Assembly (NCBI GenBank): GCA_034331105.1 | Contig: JAXQGB010000015.1 | Coordinates: 313,126 to 377,125 of the forward strand | Length of the DNA: 64,000 nt | Origin: Caenicola sp034331105 | Lineage (GTDB): Bacteria; Synergistota; Synergistia; Synergistales; Synergistaceae | Direction: 5' to 3' | Part shown: positions 49,945-58,885 of the stretch, one piece after another | Numbering within the stretch: the stretch's first letter is position 1 | Layout of the letters: the number at the start of each line of letters is the position of its first letter | Notes under the pieces: generated by a model | Seen by the model: only the letters and a program-made list of their open reading frames with translations | Told to the model about the DNA's origin: nothing | The model's database searches: none | Program-made: the position numbers and the translations under genes

Positions 49945-50571
49945 CTAACGGGCATAAAATTCAACAACGAGCTGTTCGTTTACAGGTACTTCAATCTGCT
50001 CGCGAATTGGCACTGTCAGCACATTGCCGGTCATGGAATCAGGATTGAAGGAGAGCCACGCAGGAATGCTGCGCACTGCCGCTGCTTCAGAATTTTCCTT
50101 TAAAAGGACAACGTCCCTGCTTCCCTCAGCAACAGCTAAAACATCTCCCGGCTTAAGAAGAGCACTGGGGATGTCCAGCTTGCGTCCATTAACTGTGAAG
50201 TGTCCGTGAGCTACCAGCTGCCTCGCCTGGCTCCTGCTGACTCCAAAACCAAGACGATAAACAATATTGTCTATGCGGCGCTCAAGGAGCTGGAGGAAGC
50301 TGTGTCCTGTCTGTCCTGGAAGCTTGGTTGCCTTTTCGTAAACTGCGCTGAACTGAGACTCGTTAAGTCCGTAAAAACGACGGAGTTTCTGCTTTTCTCT
50401 CAAACGAAGTCCATATTCGCTCATTTTGCTGCGGCGGGTACCATGCTGACCCGGCCTTGAATTACGCTTTGTAAGACCGCACTTCTCTGTGTAGCAGCGG
50501 TCTCCCTTAAGAAAGAGCTTCGTCCCCTCTGCACGGCAAAGCCTGCAGACAGGTCCTGTGTATCTGCTCAT
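49945..50571 (-). CDS. rpsD: 30S ribosomal protein S4 (zinc-binding form)
   Basis: A 208-residue S4. The N-terminus carries four cysteines (C9, C12, C26, C31) in the C+ zinc-binding arrangement; E. coli S4 lacks these. The S4 RNA-binding domain follows (LERRIDNIVYRLGFGVSRSQ). It nucleates 30S assembly. It lies 23 bp upstream of rpoA. Confidence 0.97.
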   Translation of the reverse strand: MSRYTGPVCRLCRAEGTKLFLKGDRCYTEKCGLTKRNSRPGQHGTRRSKMSEYGLRLREKQKLRRFYGLNESQFSAVYEKATKLPGQTGHSFLQLLERRIDNIVYRLGFGVSRSQARQLVAHGHFTVNGRKLDIPSALLKPGDVLAVAEGSRDVVLLKENSEAAAVRSIPAWLSFNPDSMTGNVLTVPIREQIEVPVNEQLVVEFYAR

Positions 50572-50596
50572 ACCAGTCTATTACCTCCTTTGTAGC

Positions 50597-50989
50597 CTAC
50601 ACGCGGCGCCGTTTGGGCGGGCGGCAGCCATTGTGCGGGATCGGGGTCGCATCTTTGATCACATTTACCTGCAGACCTGCGGCCTGAAGCGAACGGATTG
50701 CCGATTCACGGCCAGGTCCGGGGCCTTTAACGATAACGTCGATCTCAACGACTCCGTTATCCTGGGCAACTTTAGCAGCCTGAGCAGCCGACATCTGTGC
50801 GGCATATGGAGTCGACTTACGAGCCCCCTTAAAACCAACGTTTCCTCCAGAAGCCCAGGAAAGCGCATTGCCCTGCTTATCAGTAAGCGTGACTATGGTG
50901 TTGTTGAATGTTGAAAAAATATGTGCAACGCCATAGCTTACATTTTTTCTTTCTTTACGTTTACGACTACGCTGTACGCGTTTTGCCAC
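50597..50989 (-). CDS. rpsK: 30S ribosomal protein S11
   Basis: A 130-residue S11 on the platform of the small subunit. It has VAHIFSTFNNTIVTLTD, GARKSTPYAAQMSA and the C-terminal PIPHNGCRPPKRRRV. It lies 25 bp after rpsM and 25 bp before rpsD. Confidence 0.98.
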   Translation of the reverse strand: MAKRVQRSRKRKERKNVSYGVAHIFSTFNNTIVTLTDKQGNALSWASGGNVGFKGARKSTPYAAQMSAAQAAKVAQDNGVVEIDVIVKGPGPGRESAIRSLQAAGLQVNVIKDATPIPHNGCRPPKRRRV

Positions 50990-51014
50990 CTGTTGTTCCC
51001 TCCTTGGTCAAGCC

Positions 51015-51392
51015 TTATTTCGTGGCTTTTTTCTTGCCAGCAACAGCCCTTTTCGGACCTTTGCGTGTGCGGGCATTTGTCTTGGTCCTCTGACCGCGGA
51101 CAGGAAGACCCTGACGATGTCTGAGACCACGGTAGCAACCTATATCCATAAGACGCTTGATGTTCATTGCTATCTCACGGCGAAGGTCACCTTCAACCTT
51201 ATGATTGTTTTCAAGCTCCGCACGCAGCTTCTGCTCTTCCTCTTCAGTCAGGTCTTTTACCCTCGTGTTTGGGTTGATGCCAGTAGTTGTGATTATCTGC
51301 TGTGCAACTGCGGGACCTACTCCGAAAATGTAGGTAAGCGCTATCTCGATTCTCTTCTCACGCGGCAGGTCTACGCCGGCTATACGAGCCAT
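51015..51392 (-). CDS. rpsM: 30S ribosomal protein S13
   Basis: A 125-residue S13 beginning MARIAGVDLPREKRIEIALT, with the IGCYRGLRHRQGLPVRGQRT motif and a lysine-rich tail that touches the P-site tRNA. ATG 51392 has AAGGAGG upstream, which is also the last coding sequence of rpmJ. The stop of rpmJ lies 4 bp before this start. Confidence 0.97.
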   Translation of the reverse strand: MARIAGVDLPREKRIEIALTYIFGVGPAVAQQIITTTGINPNTRVKDLTEEEEQKLRAELENNHKVEGDLRREIAMNIKRLMDIGCYRGLRHRQGLPVRGQRTKTNARTRKGPKRAVAGKKKATK

Positions 51393-51396
51393 CCTG

Positions 51397-51522
51397 CTAC
51401 CTCCTTGCACCCTGGCGCTGTTTATGACGCGGATTCCTGCTGCAAATCACACGTACAACACCATGGCGTTTGATTATCCTGCAATACTCACAAATTGTCT
51501 TTACTGACGGTCTTACTTTCAT
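51397..51522 (-). CDS. rpmJ: 50S ribosomal protein L36 (C+ zinc form)
   Basis: A 41-residue protein beginning MKVRPSVKTICEYC. The zinc ligands are C11, C14, C27 and H33, one residue later than the usual H32. The canonical HKQRQG end is extended by GARR because the reading frame runs through the rpsM ribosome-binding site (AGGAGG encodes Arg-Arg). ATG 51522. It sits between infA and rpsM, the standard place. Confidence 0.95.
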   Translation of the reverse strand: MKVRPSVKTICEYCRIIKRHGVVRVICSRNPRHKQRQGARR

Positions 51523-51586
51523 TAATGCAGACCTCCTTGAGAAATACTGAAAATCCCTTTTCAGGAACTGAAACCAAAATTAATTT

Positions 51587-51805
51587 CTACTTGTACCTGT
51601 ATGTGATCCGCCCGCGTGTAAGATCATAGGGCGAAAGCTGAAGCAATACACGATCTCCTGGAAGGATCCTTATAAAATGCATCCGCATTTTTCCAGAAAC
51701 GTGAGCCAGTATCTTGTGTCCATTTTCCAGTTCTACCTGGAACATGGCGTTGGGCAGTGGCTCCACTACCTTGCCTTTTACTTCAATTACTTCTTCTTTG
51801 GCCAT
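51587..51805 (-). CDS. infA: Translation initiation factor IF-1
   Basis: A 72-residue OB-fold protein with IEVKGKVVEPLPNAMFQVEL, KMRMHFIRILPGDRV and the C-terminal LTRGRITYRYK. It occupies the A site during initiation. It follows the KOW protein by 9 bp. Confidence 0.98.
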   Translation of the reverse strand: MAKEEVIEVKGKVVEPLPNAMFQVELENGHKILAHVSGKMRMHFIRILPGDRVLLQLSPYDLTRGRITYRYK

Positions 51806-51814
51806 GCAGTAGCC

Positions 51815-52135
51815 TCAACCTCCCTGTCTCCAAGATGTGTCGCTGTTATCCAGAATCGCGGAAACCTTCTGTATCAACCAGCCGTTGTCCAGGGGTTTCC
51901 CGCCAGCAACACGCCCAGCCACATCTTCGAGATTCATTAGTGTCTTTTGAAGGTGCTTCACGTTCTTTTTTTTAGGCTTCCCGACTGGATAGTTGCTCCC
52001 GTCAGCTATGAAGACCCGTGTCTCACTTTCAATTCCCACCACTACGAAAAACTTTCCTTTGTTCTTTCCTTGGCGCACAAAGACCAAATCACCTGTTTTC
52101 AGAGACCCTTCCTGTAAATCGGGGGTCACTCCCAT
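51815..52135 (-). CDS. KOW domain RNA-binding protein (L14e-like)
   Basis: A 106-residue protein. The N-terminal KOW motif (KTGDLVFVRQGKNKGKFFVVVG) resembles the start of eukaryotic/archaeal L14e, followed by a basic stretch GKPKKKNVKHLQKT. Clostridia carry a similar uncharacterised protein at the same place between map and infA. A ribosome-associated role is inferred. ATG 52135 overlaps the map stop by 10 nt and lacks a clear ribosome-binding site, so translation may be coupled. Confidence 0.87.
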   Translation of the reverse strand: MGVTPDLQEGSLKTGDLVFVRQGKNKGKFFVVVGIESETRVFIADGSNYPVGKPKKKNVKHLQKTLMNLEDVAGRVAGGKPLDNGWLIQKVSAILDNSDTSWRQGG

Positions 52136-52896
52136 GGCGTCAGTATCTCCACGCCGTCAGGGGTAACAAGAAGACTGTGCTCAAAATGAGCGGCATCGCT
52201 GCCGTCAGCTGTTACTACAGTCCAGTTGTCAGAAAGGTTTTTTACTTCTTCAGATCCTGACATGACCATCGGTTCAACACAGAAGGTCATTCCGGCCTTT
52301 AAAGTTATCCCGTTGCCGGGCTTCCCGTAATTCGGCACCTGTGGAGCTTCATGGAGCCTTCGTCCTATGCCGTGCCCAGCGTAATCCCTTACCAGGCCGA
52401 AACCTGAGGGGATCACCAGGCTTTCTATAGCATGTCCGATGTCTCCAAGTGTTGCACCGACTCTTACTTCGTTGACTCCCCTGTGCAGTGACTCATGAGT
52501 GATGTCGAGCAGCCGCTGCCGATCGTCACTTATTTTGCCAACTGCAAAGGTACAGGCCGCATCTCCAAAAAAGCCATTATAAGATGCTCCTGTGTCAATG
52601 CTTATGATATCGCCTTCCTGAAGCACTCTCTGTCTGGAAGGGATCCCGTGCACTATCTCATCATTCACAGAGGCACAAATAGTACCGGGAAAAGGTGTGG
52701 ATACCCATGGGACTTTGTAACCTTTAAACGCAGGTTTTGCATTCTCTTTTAAAACAAGAGCCTCCGCTGCCTGGTCCAGAGTATAGGTGTCAACACCCGG
52801 TTTTACCATGTCTTTCATAAGTCTCAGTATATCAGCGACAATACGTCCGGCATGGCGCATTTTTGCAAGATCACGATCACTTTTGAAGGTAATCAT
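52126..52896 (-). CDS. map: Methionine aminopeptidase type I
   Basis: A 256-residue enzyme that removes N-terminal Met. The metal ligands are D (SIDTGASYNGFFGDAA, two Asp), H (YAGHGIGRRLHEAP), E (FCVEPMVMSG) and E near the C-terminus (FEHSLLVT). All five are intact. It overlaps adk by 4 nt upstream and the KOW gene by 10 nt downstream. Confidence 0.97.
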   Translation of the reverse strand: MITFKSDRDLAKMRHAGRIVADILRLMKDMVKPGVDTYTLDQAAEALVLKENAKPAFKGYKVPWVSTPFPGTICASVNDEIVHGIPSRQRVLQEGDIISIDTGASYNGFFGDAACTFAVGKISDDRQRLLDITHESLHRGVNEVRVGATLGDIGHAIESLVIPSGFGLVRDYAGHGIGRRLHEAPQVPNYGKPGNGITLKAGMTFCVEPMVMSGSEEVKNLSDNWTVVTADGSDAAHFEHSLLVTPDGVEILTPWE

Positions 52897-53543
52897 TCCC
52901 CTGCGCCCTTCATTTTTTCGAGAAGCTTCAAAACAACATCCTTTCCCCCGGCTGCATCTACCGAAACAAGAATATCTTTGCTGCGGTAATAATCGATCAA
53001 AGGAGCGGTCTGTTCGTGGAAGACGGTAAGGCGGTTGCGAATAACGCTTTCTTTGTCGTCATTGCGCTGAATTACTTCTCCGCCGCACTTATCACAGGTT
53101 CCTTCGACCTTTGCCGGTTTAAAGACTGTATTATAAATCTCACCGCAAGATTTGCATACTCTTCTTGTGGTAAGCCTCTGCACAACGATCTCATCATCCA
53201 CGTCAAGTTGGACGACTGCATCAAGTGAAATGCTGAGTTTTTTCAAAATTGAATCAAGCGCTTCTGCCTGAGGCCTCGTCCTGGGAAATCCATCCAGCAG
53301 AAACCCTTCTTTGCAGTCAGGTTCTGAGAGCCTTGATTCTACCATTGCAACGATCACTGAGTCGGGGACAAGTTTTCCGGATTCCATATATCCCTTTGCA
53401 TTTCTGCCAAGCTCGGTATCCGCTTTAACATTGGCCCTGAGTATATCTCCTGTCGAGATGTGGGCAACAGGAAACTTTTGCCTGATGCTCTCAGCCTGAG
53501 TTCCTTTTCCTGAGCCGGGTGCTCCGATCAGAATGATACGCAT
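52893..53543 (-). CDS. adk: Adenylate kinase (zinc-lid form)
   Basis: A 216-residue kinase with P-loop GAPGSGKGTQ, the AMP site STGDILRA and LLDGFPRT. The lid carries four cysteines (CKSCGE ... CDKCGGE), the zinc-stabilised lid common in Gram-positive and anaerobic bacteria. ATG 53543 is preferred over the GTG three bases upstream because GGAGG is at a better distance. It is the standard secY-adk-map neighbour. Confidence 0.97.
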   Translation of the reverse strand: MRIILIGAPGSGKGTQAESIRQKFPVAHISTGDILRANVKADTELGRNAKGYMESGKLVPDSVIVAMVESRLSEPDCKEGFLLDGFPRTRPQAEALDSILKKLSISLDAVVQLDVDDEIVVQRLTTRRVCKSCGEIYNTVFKPAKVEGTCDKCGGEVIQRNDDKESVIRNRLTVFHEQTAPLIDYYRSKDILVSVDAAGGKDVVLKLLEKMKGAGE

Positions 53544-53557
53544 CACATGCCTCCGAA

Positions 53558-54853
53558 TTACAATCTCAGAAGGCCGCCTGACTTACCTCCGCGGCGCTTC
53601 AGGATCCCTTCATAATGACGCATTATAAGCTGTCCCTCTATCTGATGTACAGTATCAAGAGCAACACCAACCACAATAATTACGGCCGTTCCGCCAAAAT
53701 AGAATGTGTTGATGTTCATAAGCCCTGTCATCATTGTCGGTACTACAGCAACTATCGCAAGTGCGACCGCACCTCCGAGAGTAATACGTCCCATCACCTT
53801 TTCGATGTAATCAGTGGTGGGTCTGCCTGGGCGTATGCCAAGGATAAACCCGCCGTTTTTCTTCATGTTCGTCGATATATCTTCCGGCTTGAAAACTACT
53901 GCCGTATAGAAATATGAGAAGAAGATTATCATCGCAACATACAGGATAATGTAGATGGGGCTGCTTGGGCTGAAAGCGTTCTGTACGATCTGAGCAAAAT
54001 TATGCTGGAAAAGACCAGCAATAGTATAGGGGAAAAGAAGTACCGATGAAGCAAAGATTATCGGTATTACCCCTGCCGTATTTACACGCAGAGGAATAAA
54101 GCTGCTCTGCCCTCCATACATTTTGTTGCCTACCATGCGCTTGGCATACTGAACTGGGAGACGGCGCTGACCCTCCTGGAGCATTACACATCCTGCAACT
54201 ACGGCAACCATTACAGCAATTGCCATAAGTACTACCAGTATGTTCATTTCTCCGAGTCTTACCAGCGTAAAAGTTCTTATTATTGCTTCAGGTATCCTGA
54301 CAACTATACCCGCAAAGATAAGAAGAGATATGCCGTTTCCTATGCCGTGGTCCGACATGACTTCACCAAGCCACATAACAGCCACTGCACCGGTAGTAAG
54401 TGTAACAGCAACAAGTGCTATGTCCATCCAGCTGCCTGTGAATATACCTAGATTCCTGAGCCAGCCTGTCATTCCGACTGCCTGAATAAGTGCGAAGGCG
54501 ATAGTGCCGTAACGTGTGTACTGCACCACTTTTTTCCGCCCTTCTTCTCCCTCTTTCTGCATCTTTTCAATGCTTGGCACAACAACTGCCAGCAGCTGCA
54601 TGACAATGCTTGCATTAATGTAGGGAGTCACACCCAGAGCAAAAATACTGAATCTGCTGAGTGCGCCTCCTGCAAAGAGGTCCAGGAAACCTAACACGCC
54701 GCCCTGCTCAAAAAGCTTTCCAAGAGCAGCAGCATCGACACCCGGTGTCGGCATGTGTGCTCCAAGTCTGTAGACAAACAACGCGGCCAAAGTAAAAAGT
54801 ATCCGCCGCTTGAGGTCAGGCAGTCTGAAGGCATCCCGGAAGGAATCTAACAC
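53558..54853 (-). CDS. secY: Protein translocase subunit SecY
   Basis: A 431-residue inner-membrane channel with ten hydrophobic helices. Landmarks are RLGAHMPTPGVDAAALGKLF after helix 1, the plug region of helix 2 (FSIFALGVTPYINASI), and GIRPGRPTTDYIEKV in the cytoplasmic loop that meets SecA and the ribosome. It adjoins rplO with no gap. Confidence 0.98.
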   Translation of the reverse strand: MLDSFRDAFRLPDLKRRILFTLAALFVYRLGAHMPTPGVDAAALGKLFEQGGVLGFLDLFAGGALSRFSIFALGVTPYINASIVMQLLAVVVPSIEKMQKEGEEGRKKVVQYTRYGTIAFALIQAVGMTGWLRNLGIFTGSWMDIALVAVTLTTGAVAVMWLGEVMSDHGIGNGISLLIFAGIVVRIPEAIIRTFTLVRLGEMNILVVLMAIAVMVAVVAGCVMLQEGQRRLPVQYAKRMVGNKMYGGQSSFIPLRVNTAGVIPIIFASSVLLFPYTIAGLFQHNFAQIVQNAFSPSSPIYIILYVAMIIFFSYFYTAVVFKPEDISTNMKKNGGFILGIRPGRPTTDYIEKVMGRITLGGAVALAIVAVVPTMMTGLMNINTFYFGGTAVIIVVGVALDTVHQIEGQLIMRHYEGILKRRGGKSGGLLRL

Positions 54854-55300
54854 TTAAATCACCTCGGCCTTTCCGCCGGCTGCTTCGATCTTGTTTGCAG
54901 CCGATGCGCTGTAGGCGTTAGCGTGCACTATAAGATTTTTTGATAATTCGCCGACACCGAGGATCTTTACTGGTTTGTCTGCACCGGATATCAGACGGAG
55001 AGCATAAAGGCCCTCTGCTGTAACTTCTGCTCCGGCATCAAAACGTTCTTCAAGATCCGCAACGTTGACTATTTCATATCTGACGGCAAAACGGAAATTG
55101 CTGAATCCGCGTTTTGGGATACGGCGTGCAAGAGGCATCTGGCCGCCTTCAAAGTTGGCCTTTATCGATACGCCTGCTCTTGCCTTCTGTCCTTTATGCC
55201 CTTTGCCTGCGGTTTTGCCTTTACCGCTGCCCAGGCCCTGACCAAGACGTTTCTTCTTTTTACGTGAACCCTCTGCGGGACACAGTTCATGAAGATTCAT
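54854..55300 (-). CDS. rplO: 50S ribosomal protein L15
   Basis: A 148-residue L15. It has the N-terminal Lys/Gly-rich extension (KKRLGQGLGSGKGKTAGKG) that penetrates 23S rRNA, and GGQMPLARRIPKRGF. It lies 12 bp after rpmD and abuts secY. Confidence 0.97.
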   Translation of the reverse strand: MNLHELCPAEGSRKKKKRLGQGLGSGKGKTAGKGHKGQKARAGVSIKANFEGGQMPLARRIPKRGFSNFRFAVRYEIVNVADLEERFDAGAEVTAEGLYALRLISGADKPVKILGVGELSKNLIVHANAYSASAANKIEAAGGKAEVI

Positions 55301-55312
55301 GTCAGTACCTCC

Positions 55313-55495
55313 CTATTCCTCTACAGTCCATTCCAACAGATGGGGGATCGAATTGACCATTCCCATGATCTGCGGAGAATCCTCGTGACAGACTGTATCA
55401 TTCAGCCTGTGAAAGCCAAGTGCCTTAATGATCCTCTCCTGACGGGGAGGGCGGCCAATTGTGCTTTTCTTCCACGTAATTGTTACTTTAGCCAT
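55313..55495 (-). CDS. rpmD: 50S ribosomal protein L30
   Basis: A 60-residue L30 with KVTITWKKSTIGRPPRQERI and HLLEWTVEE. Its presence is informative because L30 is lost in several bacterial lineages. It sits between rpsE and rplO. Confidence 0.96.
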   Translation of the reverse strand: MAKVTITWKKSTIGRPPRQERIIKALGFHRLNDTVCHEDSPQIMGMVNSIPHLLEWTVEE

Positions 55496-55509
55496 TGTAG
55501 ATCAACCTC

Positions 55510-56028
55510 CTACGCTTCCTTGCGGTCTTTGCCGCGCAGCCTGCGGATCTCTTCAGGAGTCCTAAGGTTTTTCACTGCAGACATTGTCGCATAGGAAACA
55601 TTGATCGGGTTTGAAGTTCTTCCGATTACCTTAGTCAGAATGTCTTTGACTCCGCCGAGTTCCACTATCGCACGCACAGCTCCGCCGGCAATAACTCCGG
55701 TTCCCGGTGCTGCTGGGCGAAGAAGGACTTCTGCTGCTCCAAACTTTCCGATTATAGGATGGGGGATGGTATGCCCAACCTTCTTAAGATCGATCATGTT
55801 CTTCTTAGCATGCTCGATACCCTTGCGCATAGCCTCAGAAATTTCCTTGGCTTTGCCTATGCCGAGACCTACCTGACTGACGCCGTCTCCTACAACCACA
55901 AGAACGCTGAAACGGAAACGTTTTCCGCCCTTTACGACCTTGCTTACCCTGTTGATCGAGACTATGCGTTCTGAAAGCTCAAGGCCTCTGCTGCTATAGG
56001 TTTTATTACTGGGTGTCTCTTTCGCCAC
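55510..56028 (-). CDS. rpsE: 30S ribosomal protein S5
   Basis: A 172-residue S5. It has the dsRBD-like N-terminal domain (RIVSINRVSKVVKGGKRFRF) and the GTGVIAGGAVRAIVELGGV fold-2 motif. It is located at the mRNA entry channel and affects accuracy. It lies 16 bp after rplR. Confidence 0.98.
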   Translation of the reverse strand: MAKETPSNKTYSSRGLELSERIVSINRVSKVVKGGKRFRFSVLVVVGDGVSQVGLGIGKAKEISEAMRKGIEHAKKNMIDLKKVGHTIPHPIIGKFGAAEVLLRPAAPGTGVIAGGAVRAIVELGGVKDILTKVIGRTSNPINVSYATMSAVKNLRTPEEIRRLRGKDRKEA

Positions 56029-56044
56029 GTTTCTCTGCCTCCTC

Positions 56045-56410
56045 CTAGAACTTCAGGCCGGCTTCGCGTGCCGCTTCTGCCAGGGCCTTGACTCTGCCAT
56101 GATAGACATGTCCGCCGCGGTCAAAAACGACAGCAATGATTCCCTGGGCCAGAGCACGTTCAGCGATCAGCTTACCAACTGCTTTTGCAGCTTCCTGGTT
56201 TCCGGTGCCCTTCATCTCCTTGAATGCCTGCTCCATTGTTGAAGCTGACACAAGTGTCCTTCCCTTTGCATCATCGATCACCTGAGCATATATGTGCTTC
56301 AGGCTTCCGAATACTGCAAGACGTGGACGCTCCACAGTGCCTGAGATAAGTTTCCTGAGGCGACGATGGCGGAGCTCCCGCATTTTATTGCGACTGCGAT
56401 TACTGATCAA
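56045..56410 (-). CDS. rplR: 50S ribosomal protein L18
   Basis: A 121-residue 5S rRNA-binding protein with RPRLAVFGSLKHIYAQVIDD and FDRGGHVYHGRVKALAEAAR. The start is TTG 56410 with GAGG nine bases upstream, one of several TTG starts in the ribosomal block. Confidence 0.97.
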   Translation of the reverse strand: MISNRSRNKMRELRHRRLRKLISGTVERPRLAVFGSLKHIYAQVIDDAKGRTLVSASTMEQAFKEMKGTGNQEAAKAVGKLIAERALAQGIIAVVFDRGGHVYHGRVKALAEAAREAGLKF

Positions 56411-56426
56411 CGTCCTTCACCTCGCC

Positions 56427-56969
56427 TTACTTCTTGGCGCCGGCCTTACCGGCCTTGCGTATCACATATTCACCTGAGTACCTGATACCTTTGCCCTTGT
56501 ATGGTTCGGGCGGGCGGTACTCGCGAATGTTCGACGCGACCTGACCTACAAGCTGTCTGTCTATCCCGCGAACTACGATCTTGATCGGGCTTTCACATGC
56601 AAACTCTATACCTGCAGGGGGAATTACCTCTACAGGATGGGAGAAGCCGAGGTTGAGCACAAGATTCTGTCCCTGCATCTGAGCGCGATAACCTACTCCG
56701 ACGATTTCAAGAATTTTTTCAAAACCGCTGCTTACTCCTGTTACCATGTTATTAAGAATGGCCCTTGTCATCCCGTGAGCAGCGCGTATAGGCTTGATCT
56801 CGCCTTCACGTGTGACAATAAGCTGCCCATCTTCCTGTGCAACGTTGATCTGGGGCATAACTTCCATTTCCAGAGTTCCCTTGGAACCCTTTACAGAAAC
56901 ATGGCTGCCTTCGATCTTGACCTCTACTCCCTTTGGAAGCGGGATCGGTTTACGTCCTATTCTAGACAC
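56427..56969 (-). CDS. rplF: 50S ribosomal protein L6
   Basis: A 180-residue L6 with two similar domains. It opens MSRIGRKPIPLPKGVEVKIE, and the rRNA-contacting C-terminal motif PPEPYKGKGIRYSGE is intact. It lies near the factor-binding site of the large subunit. Confidence 0.98.
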   Translation of the reverse strand: MSRIGRKPIPLPKGVEVKIEGSHVSVKGSKGTLEMEVMPQINVAQEDGQLIVTREGEIKPIRAAHGMTRAILNNMVTGVSSGFEKILEIVGVGYRAQMQGQNLVLNLGFSHPVEVIPPAGIEFACESPIKIVVRGIDRQLVGQVASNIREYRPPEPYKGKGIRYSGEYVIRKAGKAGAKK

Positions 56970-56983
56970 CTACGCCACCCCCA

Positions 56984-57388
56984 TTACCATACATAGCAAA
57001 CGACTTCGCCGCCCAGTCCGCGCTTGCGCGCATCTGCATCGGTCATAAGTCCCGCTGATGTTGAAATCATTGCAATTCCGAGGCCTCCCATAACTTTAGG
57101 AAGTTCGTCTTTGCCTACATAAATGCGGCGTCCTGGCTTGCTTATTCTGCGCAGTCCCTGGATCACTCGCTCCTTTGCCGGTCCATAGTTCATAGTAAGT
57201 CTGAGTATGGGCATCGGCTGTTTTGAGTCATTGATCGTCTTGTAGTTACGGATATAACCCTCCTCTTTGAGGATGCGCGCTAATTCGAGGCGCATCTTGC
57301 TAAGAGGCATGTCCACCATCTCATGGTAGACAACGTTCGCATTTCTAATGCGTGTGAGCATATCCGCGACAGGATCGGTAATATGCAT
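56984..57388 (-). CDS. rpsH: 30S ribosomal protein S8
   Basis: A 134-residue S8. It has DPVADMLTRIRNANVV at the N-terminus and STSAGLMTDADARKRGLGGE at the C-terminus, the latter being the main 16S rRNA contact. In E. coli S8 also represses the spc operon by binding its mRNA; this cannot be judged here. Confidence 0.97.
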   Translation of the reverse strand: MHITDPVADMLTRIRNANVVYHEMVDMPLSKMRLELARILKEEGYIRNYKTINDSKQPMPILRLTMNYGPAKERVIQGLRRISKPGRRIYVGKDELPKVMGGLGIAMISTSAGLMTDADARKRGLGGEVVCYVW

Positions 57389-57418
57389 TAAAGGATCCTC
57401 CCTTCCACGCCCACTTGC

Positions 57419-57604
57419 CTACCAGCTCGACTTGACTACGCCAGGGATCTTACCCTCGCGTGCAAGTTTGCGGAAACAGCAGCGGCACATGTTAAACTTT
57501 CTGATATAGCCCCGGGGGCGTCCGCACAGGGGGCAGCGATTATACTTTCTCACTTTGAACTTAGGTTCAAGCTGAGCTTTAATTACCAAGCTTTTACGGG
57601 CCAT
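57419..57604 (-). CDS. rpsZ: 30S ribosomal protein S14 type Z (zinc-binding)
   Basis: A 61-residue short, zinc-binding S14 with CPLCGRPRGYIRKFNMCRCC supplying four Cys ligands. The longer zinc-free S14 paralogue is absent from this window. The name rpsN is used for the same position in many genomes. Confidence 0.97.
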   Translation of the reverse strand: MARKSLVIKAQLEPKFKVRKYNRCPLCGRPRGYIRKFNMCRCCFRKLAREGKIPGVVKSSW

Positions 57605-57618
57605 AAGTATACTCCTTC

Positions 57619-58161
57619 CTAATGGGCGAAGGGCATGCCCAGTTCGGCCAACAGAGCCTGGGCTTCCTCATCCGCCTTCGCGGTCGTAACGAATGTTATA
57701 TTCATTCCGCGCTGACGAATTACCTTATCGTAGTCTATCTCAGGGAAAAGAAGCTGTTCTTTGAGTCCAAGGTTATAATTTCCCCTGCCGTCAAAACCCC
57801 TTTTTGAGATACCCTGGAAGTCTTTGATCCGCGGAAGCGCAATACTAATGAGTCGGTCAAGAAATTCCCACATCCTGGGACCTCTCAGTGTTACGCAGCA
57901 CGCTACAGGCATACCTTCACGGACTTTGAACCCCGCGATGGACTTTTTCGCCCTTTTCATCATGGGTTTCTGTCCGGAGATTATCGTCAGTTCGTTGATC
58001 GAAGCATCCATATATTTGTTATCAAGCTTAGCTTCGTTAACGCCTATGTTGATTACGACCTTGACCAGACGGGGGATCTCCATGACGTTCTTATATCCGA
58101 ATTGTTCTTTCAACTTCGGAAGGACGTCCTCGCTGTACTTTGTCAAAAGACGCGGTGTCAT
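57619..58161 (-). CDS. rplE: 50S ribosomal protein L5
   Basis: A 180-residue 5S rRNA-binding protein with MEIPRLVKVVINIGVNEA, KSIAGFKVREGMPVACCVTL and a C-terminal FPEIDYDKVIRQRGMNITF. It contacts the P-site tRNA. Confidence 0.98.
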   Translation of the reverse strand: MTPRLLTKYSEDVLPKLKEQFGYKNVMEIPRLVKVVINIGVNEAKLDNKYMDASINELTIISGQKPMMKRAKKSIAGFKVREGMPVACCVTLRGPRMWEFLDRLISIALPRIKDFQGISKRGFDGRGNYNLGLKEQLLFPEIDYDKVIRQRGMNITFVTTAKADEEAQALLAELGMPFAH

Positions 58162-58173
58162 AGTTGTCCCTCC

Positions 58174-58500
58174 CTAAACCTTGTCGACGATCTCGCCGCA
58201 CTGTTTACAGATGCGGACCTTCTTGCCGCTGTCAAGAAATGCACGGCTTACACGGGTAGGTTTGCCGCAGGCAGGACATACAAGCATAACTTTGCATGCA
58301 TGCAGTGGTGCTTCCTTCTTGACAAATCCACCGCGAGGATCTTTTTGTGTCGGACGCGCACTCTTAGTCACCATATTGACGTTTTCAATGACTATAGTAT
58401 CTTTCTGGAGATCCCTGCGAAGAACTTTGCCTTCTTTGCCGGCATCCTTGCCAGAAACTACACGAACACGGTCTCCTTTTTTGATTCTCATTTTGGACAT
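58174..58500 (-). CDS. rplX: 50S ribosomal protein L24
   Basis: A 108-residue KOW protein (KKGDRVRVVSGKDAGKEGKV). It ends in a C-terminal zinc-knuckle-like pair, CPACGKPTRVSRAF and CKQCGEIV, found in many L24 proteins. It is an assembly initiator of the 50S subunit. Confidence 0.97.
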   Translation of the reverse strand: MSKMRIKKGDRVRVVSGKDAGKEGKVLRRDLQKDTIVIENVNMVTKSARPTQKDPRGGFVKKEAPLHACKVMLVCPACGKPTRVSRAFLDSGKKVRICKQCGEIVDKV

Positions 58501-58513
58501 GAACTGTTACCCC

Positions 58514-58882
58514 CTACACTACCTCGGGAGCAAGAGAGACTATTCGCATGTATTTCTTCTCTCTAAGTTCCCGAGCTACAGGACCGAAAATACGGGTTCC
58601 CTTAGGATCACCGTTGTTGTCAATAACGACAGCGGCATTGTCATCGAAGCGGACATAAGATCCATCCTTGCGGCGGATCTCTTTTTTCGTCCTGACTATA
58701 ACTGCCTTTACCACGTCGCCTTTTTTAATGTTTGCATTGGGAGTAGCCTCACGAACTGAAGCTACTATTACATCGCCCACTGTACCTACCTTGTGGAAGC
58801 TGCCGCCTTTGACCTGGATGCAGAGGATCTTCTTTGCGCCTGAATTATCGGCTACATTTAGCACTGTACGAAGCTGGATCAT
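58514..58882 (-). CDS. rplN: 50S ribosomal protein L14
   Basis: A 122-residue L14 opening MIQLRTVLNVADNSGAKKI, with the MRIVSLAPEVV end. It forms an intersubunit bridge. It is 3 bp after rpsQ. Confidence 0.98.
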   Translation of the reverse strand: MIQLRTVLNVADNSGAKKILCIQVKGGSFHKVGTVGDVIVASVREATPNANIKKGDVVKAVIVRTKKEIRRKDGSYVRFDDNAAVVIDNNGDPKGTRIFGPVARELREKKYMRIVSLAPEVV

Positions 58883-58885
58883 AAC